Positions 24,933-31,489 of a DNA stretch of 31,489 bases are shown here, one piece after another. The stretch lies in assembly GCA_035476855.1 (NCBI GenBank), contig DATILC010000244.1, forward strand, positions 1 through 31,489, read 5' to 3'. The DNA comes from Solimonas_A sp035476855. Its GTDB lineage: Bacteria > Pseudomonadota > Gammaproteobacteria > Nevskiales > Nevskiaceae. The translations under genes were made by a program, and so were the position numbers. The notes beneath the pieces are model-generated. The model was given only the letters and a program-made list of their open reading frames with translations. It made no database searches and was not told the origin of the DNA. Position 1 is the first letter of the stretch. Each line of letters starts with the position of its first letter.

Positions 24933-25877
24933 TCAGGCCTGGTCTTCCCCGTTGCCATCAGCAAGTCGCTCCCACGCCCGCTCGGTGCGCTTGTCACGCT
25001 GCGCCGCTGCCACCGTGAACAGCGCTCGATCCCGGCACCAGCGCACGGCGGCTTCGTCCGTTTCATCCACTCGCCAATGCCGGTCCGCTTCGGCGACGAG
25101 CGCGGCGACACCCGCAAGCACTCCGGCCAGGGCGACGTGTGTGCTGCTCGCCAGCGACGGCAGGCCCGCGACTGCTTCCAGCGACAGCAACTGTGCCATT
25201 GCGCGCTCGATCCATTCGCGCGGCCAGTGCAGGCGACGCGCCTCGCGCAGCAGATACGCCAGCACGGCCGCCTGCACGTGGATGTCCTCGACGGTGCGGA
25301 AGGGTTTGACGTAGCGCAGGTAGCCGTCGCCCGGCAGCAGATCCCCGGCGGCCACGCGGACGTCTTCGAAGCGCAGGCTCGCATGCGGCACCTCGGGGAC
25401 GAAGGGCGTGTCTGCCATCGGCTCGATATGAACACCCGGACGGCCCGCATCGATACGGACCAGGCGCAGCGCCGGCCGCTCGGCATGCACCGCCGCATCG
25501 CGCGCCACCACCAGGAACAGCTGGCCATCCGGCCCCAGCGTGGTCCAGCGCTTGGCGCCGTTCAGCACCCCGTCCCGCAGCTCGGTCCGGATCGCGCGCG
25601 GGCCATTGCCGTCACGCTCGGTGACGCAGAGCGCGGCGACCTTGTCGCCAGGCAGATCCGGCACCAGCGCGCGCAAGGCAGCCTGGTAGGCGGAAGCGAA
25701 AGCCCAGCCGACCCGGTCCGCCCGGTAGCCCGCGAGGATGGCTTGGGCGACGGTGTCGGGAACCTGCCGCACCAGTGCCTGATGACGCGGCCACCATTCG
25801 GCCACGCTCAGGCAGGCGTCCGCCTCGCAGCGGTCAGCGAGCAGTGTTTCGATCCAGGGGTTCATCGCCGGCACCAT
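24933..25877 (-). CDS. Short acyl-CoA-dehydrogenase-like protein, probably degenerate
   Basis: The 314-residue protein resembles the acyl-CoA dehydrogenase fold. An N-terminal helical part (to about 80) is followed by a middle beta-domain with CVTERDGNGPRA (84 onward, like the A-x-T-E-x-x-A-G-S-D signature) and LNGAKRWTTLGPDGQLFLVVAR (105-126). That stretch closely parallels the 'NGxKxWITNG' and 'VVAR' phrases of the family. The C-terminal helical part is only about 120 residues, and I see no QxxGGxG motif or catalytic Glu/Asp in a usual context, so activity is doubtful. Usual family length is near 380. Two starts are possible, ATG 25875-25877 and ATG 25863-25865 (MNPWIE); neither has a strong ribosome binding site. 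It follows the lipoprotein gene on the same strand. The substrate is unknown, and a non-catalytic paralogue is an alternative. Confidence 0.7.
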   Translation of the reverse strand: MVPAMNPWIETLLADRCEADACLSVAEWWPRHQALVRQVPDTVAQAILAGYRADRVGWAFASAYQAALRALVPDLPGDKVAALCVTERDGNGPRAIRTELRDGVLNGAKRWTTLGPDGQLFLVVARDAAVHAERPALRLVRIDAGRPGVHIEPMADTPFVPEVPHASLRFEDVRVAAGDLLPGDGYLRYVKPFRTVEDIHVQAAVLAYLLREARRLHWPREWIERAMAQLLSLEAVAGLPSLASSTHVALAGVLAGVAALVAEADRHWRVDETDEAAVRWCRDRALFTVAAAQRDKRTERAWERLADGNGEDQA

Positions 25878-25920
25878 ACCGACCGGACAACGTCGCCCTG
25901 CGCGGCAGCCAGTCCCGGGC

Positions 25921-26421
25921 TCATCCCTTCTGCGGATACCGGATCAGCGGGCCGAGGTTGCTGCGCACCTCGCGCGCGTCGAAGGCATTCGCCGCGTCGG
26001 CCGGGCGCTTGCCCTTGTACATCGCCACGTAGGCCTGCGACTGGTACTCGGTGATCGGGTACGAGGTACCCACGCCGACATCCAGCCCGTAGTGGCGCGG
26101 ATACCAGCCGGAGCCAGCGAACACGCTGACGCTCTGCTGGTAGCGGGTCTGCGACTCGGTGTCGGTGCTGGTCATCACGAAGTAGTCGTAACCCTGCTGC
26201 AGCGTCAGCTCCGCAGCACGGAACAGCAGGTAGTTCTCCACCGTCTCGCGCGGGGTCGCCGAGTTGCCGGCGAAGCCGATGCGGTAGCGGCTGCTCTCGA
26301 TGCGCTGCTCGCTGTAGCCCTGGCCTTCCTTCAGAGGCTGGTAGGGAGTCAGGGTGCTGGCACAGGCGGCGAGCGTCAGCGCGCCGATCAGGCTGATACC
26401 AAGGGCAAGGGGGTGTTTCAT
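25921..26421 (-). CDS. Small predicted lipoprotein, CC0125/CC1285-like
   Basis: The 166-residue protein has a lipoprotein signal peptide ending in the lipobox LAAC with Cys20. The mature part starts with a proline-containing linker and shows GYSEQRIESSRYRIGFAGNS and TPRETVENYLLFRAAELTL followed by QQGYDYFVM. I recognise this pattern from a lipoprotein family named after Caulobacter CC0125/CC1285; its function is not known. The residue after Cys20 is Ala, not Asp, so sorting to the outer membrane is the usual prediction. ATG 26419-26421 has GGAG 8 nt upstream. A TATTAA box near 26453 on the minus strand could be a -10 element, but no good -35 goes with it. Confidence 0.8.
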   Translation of the reverse strand: MKHPLALGISLIGALTLAACASTLTPYQPLKEGQGYSEQRIESSRYRIGFAGNSATPRETVENYLLFRAAELTLQQGYDYFVMTSTDTESQTRYQQSVSVFAGSGWYPRHYGLDVGVGTSYPITEYQSQAYVAMYKGKRPADAANAFDAREVRSNLGPLIRYPQKG

Positions 26422-26546
26422 GGCACGACTCCGCTGTCAGTCTCTCAGACCTTAATACGCAGTTGGCGGTTCCTGGGATGAGGGTCAAGGTCAGCCGCAC
26501 AAACGCCAGCACATTTAATCACTTGTAGACCCTCTGCCGGACATTG

Positions 26547-27047
26547 CTACTGGCCGTAGCGGATCGCCACGATCTCCAGCTCGGTCTCGCCGCCGGGCAG
26601 GCGCACCTTCACCACCTCGCCCTCGGCCTTGCCCAGCAGGGCCCGCGCCACCGGCGAATCGACGCTGATGTACCCCTCGCCGGCACCAGTCTCGTCGGCG
26701 CCGACGATGCGGTAGCTGCGGCTGTCGCCGTTGTCGTCAGCCACTTCGACCCGGGCTCCGAAGAATACGCGCGAGGTGTCGGCCGGGATGCCGCCGGCGA
26801 TCTTGACGTCGTCCAGCCGCAGCGTCAGGTACTTCAGGCGCGCGTCGATCTCGCGCAGTTCCTTCTTGCGGTACTGGTATTCGGCGTTCTCGGAGCGGTC
26901 GCCCTCGGCCGCGGCCGCCGACAGCGCGCGCACCACCTCGGGGCGGCGTACGCGCCACAGCTGCTCGAACTCCGCCTTCAGGCGCGCCTGGCCTTCGGCA
27001 GTGATGTAGGGCGAGGACTTTTCTGCGGGAGGACGCCAGCGCGACAT
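26547..27047 (-). CDS. greB: Transcript cleavage factor GreB
   Basis: GreB enters the secondary channel of backtracked RNA polymerase and stimulates transcript cleavage. The 166-residue protein contains YITAEGQARLKAEFEQLWRV-RRPEV, then the hairpin tip with the acidic pair in GDRSENAEYQYRKKELREID, then the C-terminal FKBP-like domain. The W in the first helix and the RPEV motif favour GreB over GreA. The start is ATG 27045-27047, just beyond the terminator of the upstream SDR gene, so greB probably has its own promoter, though I could not identify one. Confidence 0.95.
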   Translation of the reverse strand: MSRWRPPAEKSSPYITAEGQARLKAEFEQLWRVRRPEVVRALSAAAAEGDRSENAEYQYRKKELREIDARLKYLTLRLDDVKIAGGIPADTSRVFFGARVEVADDNGDSRSYRIVGADETGAGEGYISVDSPVARALLGKAEGEVVKVRLPGGETELEIVAIRYGQ

Positions 27048-27059
27048 GGGCTCGGGAAC

Positions 27060-27095
27060 AAAAAAGGCCGGGGCTACGGATTGTAGCCCCGGCCT
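27060..27095 (-). terminator. Rho-independent terminator after the SDR gene
   Basis: A 13-bp perfect stem, AGGCCGGGGCTAC (27065-27077) against 27083-27095, with a 5-nt loop is followed on the minus strand by six T (27060-27065). It starts 16 bp after the SDR stop codon and ends 12 bp before the greB ATG. Confidence 0.92.
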
Positions 27096-27111
27096 GCGAT
27101 GCAGACAGCTT

Positions 27112-27957
27112 TCAGACCGGCAGCGCGGGCGTATCGTCGGGCAGGAAGAAGTCCGGCAGGAACTTGGTGGTGCCCGGCACCGCGGCGTACTGCGCGAAAT
27201 CGCGCACGCCGGCTTCGTACAGCACCAGGTCGTCGATGCAGAACTGGCCGGTGAATTCGCGCGAAGGCTTGCAGAGGATGGCGTGGGCCGCGTCCGCCAT
27301 CACCTCCGGCGTGCGCGACTGCTTCAGGAAAGGATCGCCGCCAATCATCTTCACCGCGGCGGTAGCGATGGTGGTGCGCGGCCACAGGGAATTCACCGCA
27401 ATGCCGTCCTTGCGCAGTTCCTCGGCCCAGCCCAGGGTGCAGAGGCTCATGCCGAACTTGGCCATCGCATAGGCCAGGTTCGGCGCGAACCACTTCGGCT
27501 TCATGTCCAGCGGCGGCGACAACGTCAGGATGTGCGGGTTGGCGGACTTCTGCAGGTAGGGAATGCAGATGCGGCCGGTCATGTAGGTGCCGCGCGCGTT
27601 GATCCCGTTCATCAGGTCATAGCGCTTCATGTCGGTGGCCAGCGTGCCGGTCAGCTGGATCGCGCTGGCGTTGTTGACCAGGATGTCGATGCCACCGAAG
27701 GTGTCGGCGGTCTTCTTCACCGCGTCGATCACCTGCTGCTCCTCGCGGATGTCGCAGAGGATCGGCAGCGCCTTGCCGCCGGCCTTCTCGATCTCCGCGG
27801 CCGAGGTGTGGATCGTGCCCGGCAGCTTCGGATGCGGCTCGGACGTCTTGGCAGCAATGGCGACGTTGGCGCCGTCGCGGGCCGCGCGCAGCGCGATCGC
27901 CAAGCCGATGCCGCGCGAGCCGCCGGTGATGAACAGGGTCTTGCCCTTGAGACTCAT
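27112..27957 (-). CDS. HSDL2-like short-chain dehydrogenase/reductase
   Basis: The 281-residue protein is an SDR with the NAD(P)-binding TGGSRGIG motif (11-18), NNAS (95-98), Ser147 in TLSPPL and the catalytic Y163-x-x-x-K167. The stretches INARGTYMTGRICIPYLQKS and NPHILTLSPPLDMKPKWF, together with AVNSLWPRTTIATAAVK, are characteristic of the hydroxysteroid dehydrogenase-like 2 group found in bacteria and in peroxisomes of animals. The natural substrate is unknown in that group; a 3-hydroxyacyl or fatty-acid-related role is speculation. Basic residues after the second strand (AAKTSEPHPKL) suggest NADP use, with low certainty. ATG 27955-27957 has GGAGG 8 nt upstream, and a TAGAAT box at 28009-28014 could be its -10. 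It is a single-gene unit closed by a strong terminator. Confidence 0.88.
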   Translation of the reverse strand: MSLKGKTLFITGGSRGIGLAIALRAARDGANVAIAAKTSEPHPKLPGTIHTSAAEIEKAGGKALPILCDIREEQQVIDAVKKTADTFGGIDILVNNASAIQLTGTLATDMKRYDLMNGINARGTYMTGRICIPYLQKSANPHILTLSPPLDMKPKWFAPNLAYAMAKFGMSLCTLGWAEELRKDGIAVNSLWPRTTIATAAVKMIGGDPFLKQSRTPEVMADAAHAILCKPSREFTGQFCIDDLVLYEAGVRDFAQYAAVPGTTKFLPDFFLPDDTPALPV

Positions 27958-28078
27958 GATGACCTCCAGTAACAGTGATTACTCGCGAGCAGCGTCGCTG
28001 TACCGCAGATTCTAGCGGCATTGGCGCGGCGCGCGGATCACCCGTCTGGAATACAGGATTACCCTGAAAAGGCAGTTG

Positions 28079-28156
28079 GCCACGGAATGCCACGGACCAA
28101 CACGGATCAAGCAGAACCACTCCGGTTCTTCTGTGTGTTCCGTGTCATTCCGTGGC
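28079..28156. repeat. 78-bp intergenic palindrome with 10-bp CACGGA periodicity
   Basis: Outer arms GCCACGGAATG (28079-28089) and CATTCCGTGGC (28146-28156) are perfect complements, and the centre AGAACC-ACTCC-GGTTCT (28113-28129) forms a second hairpin. Inside the left arm CACGGA occurs three times at exact 10-bp spacing (28082, 28092, 28102). The right arm has the complementary TCCGTG twice at 10-bp spacing plus a diverged TCTGTG. It lies between the convergent-side 3' end of the exporter gene and the SDR promoter region and encodes nothing recognisable. It may be an interspersed element or a large RNA/DNA hairpin. Confidence 0.75.
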
Positions 28157-28179
28157 GAAATCTCTTTTTTCCAGGTGGA

Positions 28180-30894
28180 TCACGTCAGCATCGCCGTGGT
28201 GCGCGCGATGCGCTCGGCCTGCACGCGGTTGAGGTTGCGGAAGATGATCGCGGCAATGCGCGGGTAGCGGATACGCAGGCGCTCGAGGTCCTGCGAATCG
28301 AAGCGCAGCACCCGCACCGGCGTCACTGCATCGACATTGGCGGTGCGGCGCTGGCCGAAGTATCCGGCCTCGCCCAGCACCGCGCCGCGGCCCAGCGTGG
28401 CCAGCGTCTTGCGCTCGTCGGGGCGCTCGATCCAGGCCTCCAGCGTGCCGTCGACCACGACGTAGATGTCGCGCGACAGGTCGCCGTGGCGGATCAGGCG
28501 CGCGCCCTCGTGGTGCCGCTCCATCTTCGACATCAGTGCGAACACCCGCGCCTGCCGCAGCGACAGGCCCGACAGCAGAGGGATGGTGTGCTGCGGCGAC
28601 TGTCCCAGGTCCAGGCGCAGCAGGTCCCACAGGGTGACGATGCGCAGCTTGGAGCCCAGCGCCGGCGTCAGCAGGATGTCGGCAAACCAGGCGATGAACA
28701 GCGTGAACGAAGCCAGCGCGCCGAACTGCACCTGGTTCTTCAGCTCGCTGCCGGTGAACACCAGGAAGCCGACACAGAGCGACAGCACGGTGAAGGTCAC
28801 CGGCCGCAGGATGCTGGCCAGCGCGCTCTTCACCGCCGCGGTCTCGTTGCCCTTGGCTCGGGCGTCGGCATTGAAACGCGCCAGGAAGTGGATGGTGTCG
28901 TCCACCGCAATGCCCAGCACGATGCTGGCGATCATGCTGGTGGTCGGGTTGAGGCTGATCCCGGTGATGCCGAGGATGCCGAAGTACAGCAGCACCGGCA
29001 GCAGGTTCGGCAGCATCGCCAGCAGCGCCGCGCGCGGCGAGGTGAACATCAGCGACAGCATCACCCAGATCGCGAACGACGCCAGGAAGATCGAGGAGAT
29101 CTGGCCCGAGGTGATGGCATTGACCGCGCGCGTCGCCAGCACCGGGCTGCCGGTGAGCTGCGCATTGAGCGGCGGCTTGAGTTCCTTCAGGCGGTCTTCG
29201 GCGCGCAGGATGAAATCCTGGATCGCCGCCGAGCTGTCGACGTTGATGCGCACCGTCAGCAGCGCGCTGCGGAAGCGCGAGTCGATCGCGCGCTTGATCT
29301 CCGAGCTGCCGCCGAACACCAGCAACTGTTTCACCGCCGAGGCCTCGCGCGGGATCGCGTAGTAGGCCGGGTCGCCCTCGTTGAGGCTCTGGTTGATCAG
29401 CTTGAGATGGTCGACGTAGGACACCACGCTGCCGACCTCCGGCTGGCGCCGCAGCCAGTGCTGCAGGTCCTCGACCTGGCGGATCAGCTCCGGGTCGGTC
29501 AGGGCGTCGTTGACGTGGGTCTCGATCAGGATCGAGACGATGCTGGCGCCATTGAAGGCCCGGTTGATCTCCTCGAAGTCGCGCCGCACCGGCGCATCCT
29601 CGTCGAAGCTCTTGATGTACTCGGTACCGACATGGATGCGGCTGGCGAAGTACAGGTCGATGGGAATGGTCGCCAGCGCGATGCCTATGATCCAGTTGCG
29701 CCAGCGCAGGTCGAACACTGCCAGCCGGCGCGCCTGCAGCATGAAGAAGCGCTCCCCCAGCGGCCGCCGCGTGACGCTGTGGGCCTGCAGCCGCAGCATC
29801 GAGGTCAGGAACACCAGGGTCAGCAACATGCCGTAGGTGACGCCCAGGGCGCACAGCGCGGCGAACTGCCGGATCGCCGGCAGGGCCTGCGGCATCAGCG
29901 CCAGGAAGCCGGCGACGGTGGTGGCGCCGGACAGGACCAGGCCCGGCCCGACCTTCTCCAGTACGTGCTGCACGCGTTTCACTGGATCCTGCTCGCGCAC
30001 CGCGAAGTAGTCCGCCTGCAGGTGCACCGCGTAGGACAGGCCCAGGGTCAGCAGCAACGGCGGCACGATCGCCGTCACCAGGTTGATCGGGATGTCGAGC
30101 AGCACCGCGCTGGCCATGGTCCACAGCAGCGAGATGACGATGGTGGCCGCGCCGACCAGCATGGCGTAGAAGCTGCGGCTGACCATCAGCAGCATGATCA
30201 CGATCAGGCCGAACACCGCCGGCAGGGTGAACTGCAGGGTGTTGATGATGGCGTCGACGGTGGCCGCCTTGATCACCGGCCCGCCGGTGATCAGGATGCG
30301 ATCGGAGTCGGTCACTTCGCGGGCCAGTTCGCGGATGCGGCCGGTGTAGTCCTGGCGCCGGAAGGTTTCCTCGCTCAGATCGCCCAGCGACAGCGAGAAC
30401 GCCACCGTCTTGCCGTCCTTGGACACCAGCGCATCGCGGTAGATCGGGTTGGCGGCGATGTGCTTCGGGAAGTCGGCAATGCGCGCCGGATCTTGCTGCG
30501 CCTGCGCGCCGAAGGTGCTGACATCCAGCATGTCGCCCGTGGCCATCGGGTTCGGCACGTTGGCCAGCGACGACACCTGGCGGATGCCCGGCAGCGTCGC
30601 CAGGCGCGTGGTCAACTCGTCGATACGGCCGATGCCGCGCTCGGTGAAGACCTCGTCCAGGGTCACCGCAAGTAGCACCGCATCGCTGTCGCCGAAGGTC
30701 TCGCGTGCGCGCTCGAACACCGCGCGATCCTCGCCCTTCTCCGGCAACAGGCGCTCGATGGTCGGATCGATCGTCAGCCGGATGCGCTGGCCCTTGATGT
30801 CATAGACCGTGGCGAAGGCGGCCGCCGACACCAGCAGCACCACCAGCAGGCAGTACAGCGGATGCTCGGCGATCCAGCGGATGAGGCGCTGCAT
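28180..30894 (-). CDS. MMPL/RND-family exporter with C-terminal cyclic-nucleotide-binding-like domain
   Basis: The 904-residue inner-membrane protein has two RND-type halves. One membrane helix (about 12-30) and a periplasmic loop (about 31-215) are followed by five helices (about 217-370). A helix at about 400-417, a second loop (about 418-600) and five helices (about 601-745) follow. GIAVDDTIHFLARF (661-674) is the typical MMPL/SSD helix-4 motif with paired Asp, used for proton coupling in the family. From about 775 to 890 a soluble domain resembles cNMP-binding domains: HHEGARLIRHGDLSRDIYVVVDGTLEAW, then GEAGYFGQRRTANV (841-854) as the phosphate-binding cassette, with E842 and R850. It lies 35 bp after the lipoprotein-sorting-like gene, an arrangement known for lipid or hopanoid exporters. 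The cargo cannot be read from the sequence. Confidence 0.9.
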   Translation of the reverse strand: MQRLIRWIAEHPLYCLLVVLLVSAAAFATVYDIKGQRIRLTIDPTIERLLPEKGEDRAVFERARETFGDSDAVLLAVTLDEVFTERGIGRIDELTTRLATLPGIRQVSSLANVPNPMATGDMLDVSTFGAQAQQDPARIADFPKHIAANPIYRDALVSKDGKTVAFSLSLGDLSEETFRRQDYTGRIRELAREVTDSDRILITGGPVIKAATVDAIINTLQFTLPAVFGLIVIMLLMVSRSFYAMLVGAATIVISLLWTMASAVLLDIPINLVTAIVPPLLLTLGLSYAVHLQADYFAVREQDPVKRVQHVLEKVGPGLVLSGATTVAGFLALMPQALPAIRQFAALCALGVTYGMLLTLVFLTSMLRLQAHSVTRRPLGERFFMLQARRLAVFDLRWRNWIIGIALATIPIDLYFASRIHVGTEYIKSFDEDAPVRRDFEEINRAFNGASIVSILIETHVNDALTDPELIRQVEDLQHWLRRQPEVGSVVSYVDHLKLINQSLNEGDPAYYAIPREASAVKQLLVFGGSSEIKRAIDSRFRSALLTVRINVDSSAAIQDFILRAEDRLKELKPPLNAQLTGSPVLATRAVNAITSGQISSIFLASFAIWVMLSLMFTSPRAALLAMLPNLLPVLLYFGILGITGISLNPTTSMIASIVLGIAVDDTIHFLARFNADARAKGNETAAVKSALASILRPVTFTVLSLCVGFLVFTGSELKNQVQFGALASFTLFIAWFADILLTPALGSKLRIVTLWDLLRLDLGQSPQHTIPLLSGLSLRQARVFALMSKMERHHEGARLIRHGDLSRDIYVVVDGTLEAWIERPDERKTLATLGRGAVLGEAGYFGQRRTANVDAVTPVRVLRFDSQDLERLRIRYPRIAAIIFRNLNRVQAERIARTTAMLT

Positions 30895-30929
30895 GGGCGA
30901 TTAAGGCCTGTTGACGCGATGAAGGCCGC

Positions 30930-31489
30930 TCAGTTGCCGACGTGGAAGGTGCCAGGGTTGAACAGCCGGTCCGCCAGGTCCTTGCCGGCAGCGACGCCGG
31001 TGACACGGATGCGGGTCTGCGTGCCTTCCTTGAGGTCGGCCACGGTCATGTCGGACAGGTACCAGGTGGTGCCGGCCTGCTTGAGGTCCTTGGGCGCGCC
31101 GCTGAAGCGCTTGCGCACGACAGCGCCCTCGTAGAACTCCGCCTTCAGCGCCATGCAGCTCTTCGGCTCGACCCAGGCGCGGATCGTGGTGTAGCGCGTG
31201 GACTGGCCGGGCTGCGGGGTGAACTGCAGGATCTGCACCGCGGTGCCGTCGATCTCGCCCTTGCCCTCGAGGCGTGCGTTGGGATCGGAGAAGGAGTTCT
31301 GCACCTGCTTGAGGTCGTTGTAGGACAGGTCGGTGCCCCACAGCGGGCCATCCATGCTGCCACCGGTGACACGGCGCACCTTGTTCAGCGCCGGCACGAA
31401 GATGTAGATCTCGTCGACCTTCTCGCCCTCGCGCATCAGGTAGGCGGCACCGGCCAGGTCGGCCGGCGCACCGATCTTGAGCATCGCCT
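30930..31489 (-). CDS. Outer-membrane lipoprotein-sorting-like protein, C-terminal part (5' end outside window)
   Basis: The frame is open to the end of the window, so about 186 C-terminal residues are present and the start is missing; the ATG at 31484 is internal. The sequence (YLMREGEKVDEIYIFVPALNKVRR, GPLWGTDLSYNDLKQVQ, RAWVEPKSCMALKAEF) matches the LolA-like proteins annotated as outer membrane lipoprotein-sorting proteins. In these a half-barrel binds acyl chains. They are commonly encoded next to MMPL exporters, as here, and are thought to carry a lipid across the periplasm; the cargo is unknown. The signal peptide cannot be checked. Confidence 0.82.
   Translation of the reverse strand, partial: AMLKIGAPADLAGAAYLMREGEKVDEIYIFVPALNKVRRVTGGSMDGPLWGTDLSYNDLKQVQNSFSDPNARLEGKGEIDGTAVQILQFTPQPGQSTRYTTIRAWVEPKSCMALKAEFYEGAVVRKRFSGAPKDLKQAGTTWYLSDMTVADLKEGTQTRIRVTGVAAGKDLADRLFNPGTFHVGN

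Noticed and set aside
28021..30675. 884-codon plus-strand open frame opposite the exporter gene
   Set aside because: The minus-strand RND protein is well supported; the plus-strand product is Gln/Arg/His-rich without any motif.

Overview
The window is GC-rich, densely coded chromosome from a gammaproteobacterium. The evidence is the gene order rpsT / murJ-ribF-ileS-lspA-ispH next to type IV pilin genes, together with rplU-rpmA-obgE-proB, ispB and greB. A Nevskiales- or Xanthomonadales-like host fits, but that is an inference from synteny and composition, not a proven placement.

Layout: (1) 1-1121, plus strand: the 3' end of a pilY1-like type IV pilus gene overlapping a pilE-like pilin gene. 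(2) 1135-8018, minus strand: a housekeeping operon murJ > ribF > ileS > lspA > ispH, tightly packed and without the fkpB gene that often sits between lspA and ispH. rpsT (plus strand, TTG start) is divergent from murJ and has a recognisable promoter and a strong terminator. (3) 8619-20540, minus strand: a type I secretion locus in the order ABC exporter > membrane fusion protein > TolC-like outer-membrane protein > a 2522-residue calcium-binding repeat protein. The last is built from 26 units of mostly 81 or 90 residues and ends in a serralysin/lipase-type C-terminal region. The four genes most simply form one system that exports the giant protein to the surface or outside. (4) 20697-23559, minus strand: rplU > rpmA > terminator > obgE > proB. 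(5) 23786-24840, plus strand: ispB followed after 9 bp by tRNA-Pro(CGG) and a bidirectional terminator. (6) 24933-27957, minus strand: an HSDL2-like short-chain dehydrogenase, greB, a small CC0125/CC1285-like lipoprotein and a short acyl-CoA-dehydrogenase-like protein. (7) 28180-31489, minus strand: an outer-membrane lipoprotein-sorting-like protein (cut by the window end) and an MMPL/RND exporter with a C-terminal cyclic-nucleotide-binding-like domain. A 78-bp intergenic palindrome built on a 10-bp CACGGA period lies just beyond that exporter.

The accessory-looking content is the secretion locus and giant repeat protein, the exporter-cNMP fusion pair and the intergenic palindrome. Everything else is core metabolism and translation. 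No transposase, integrase, CRISPR array or phage gene was seen, and no gene-free stretch exceeds 300 bp.
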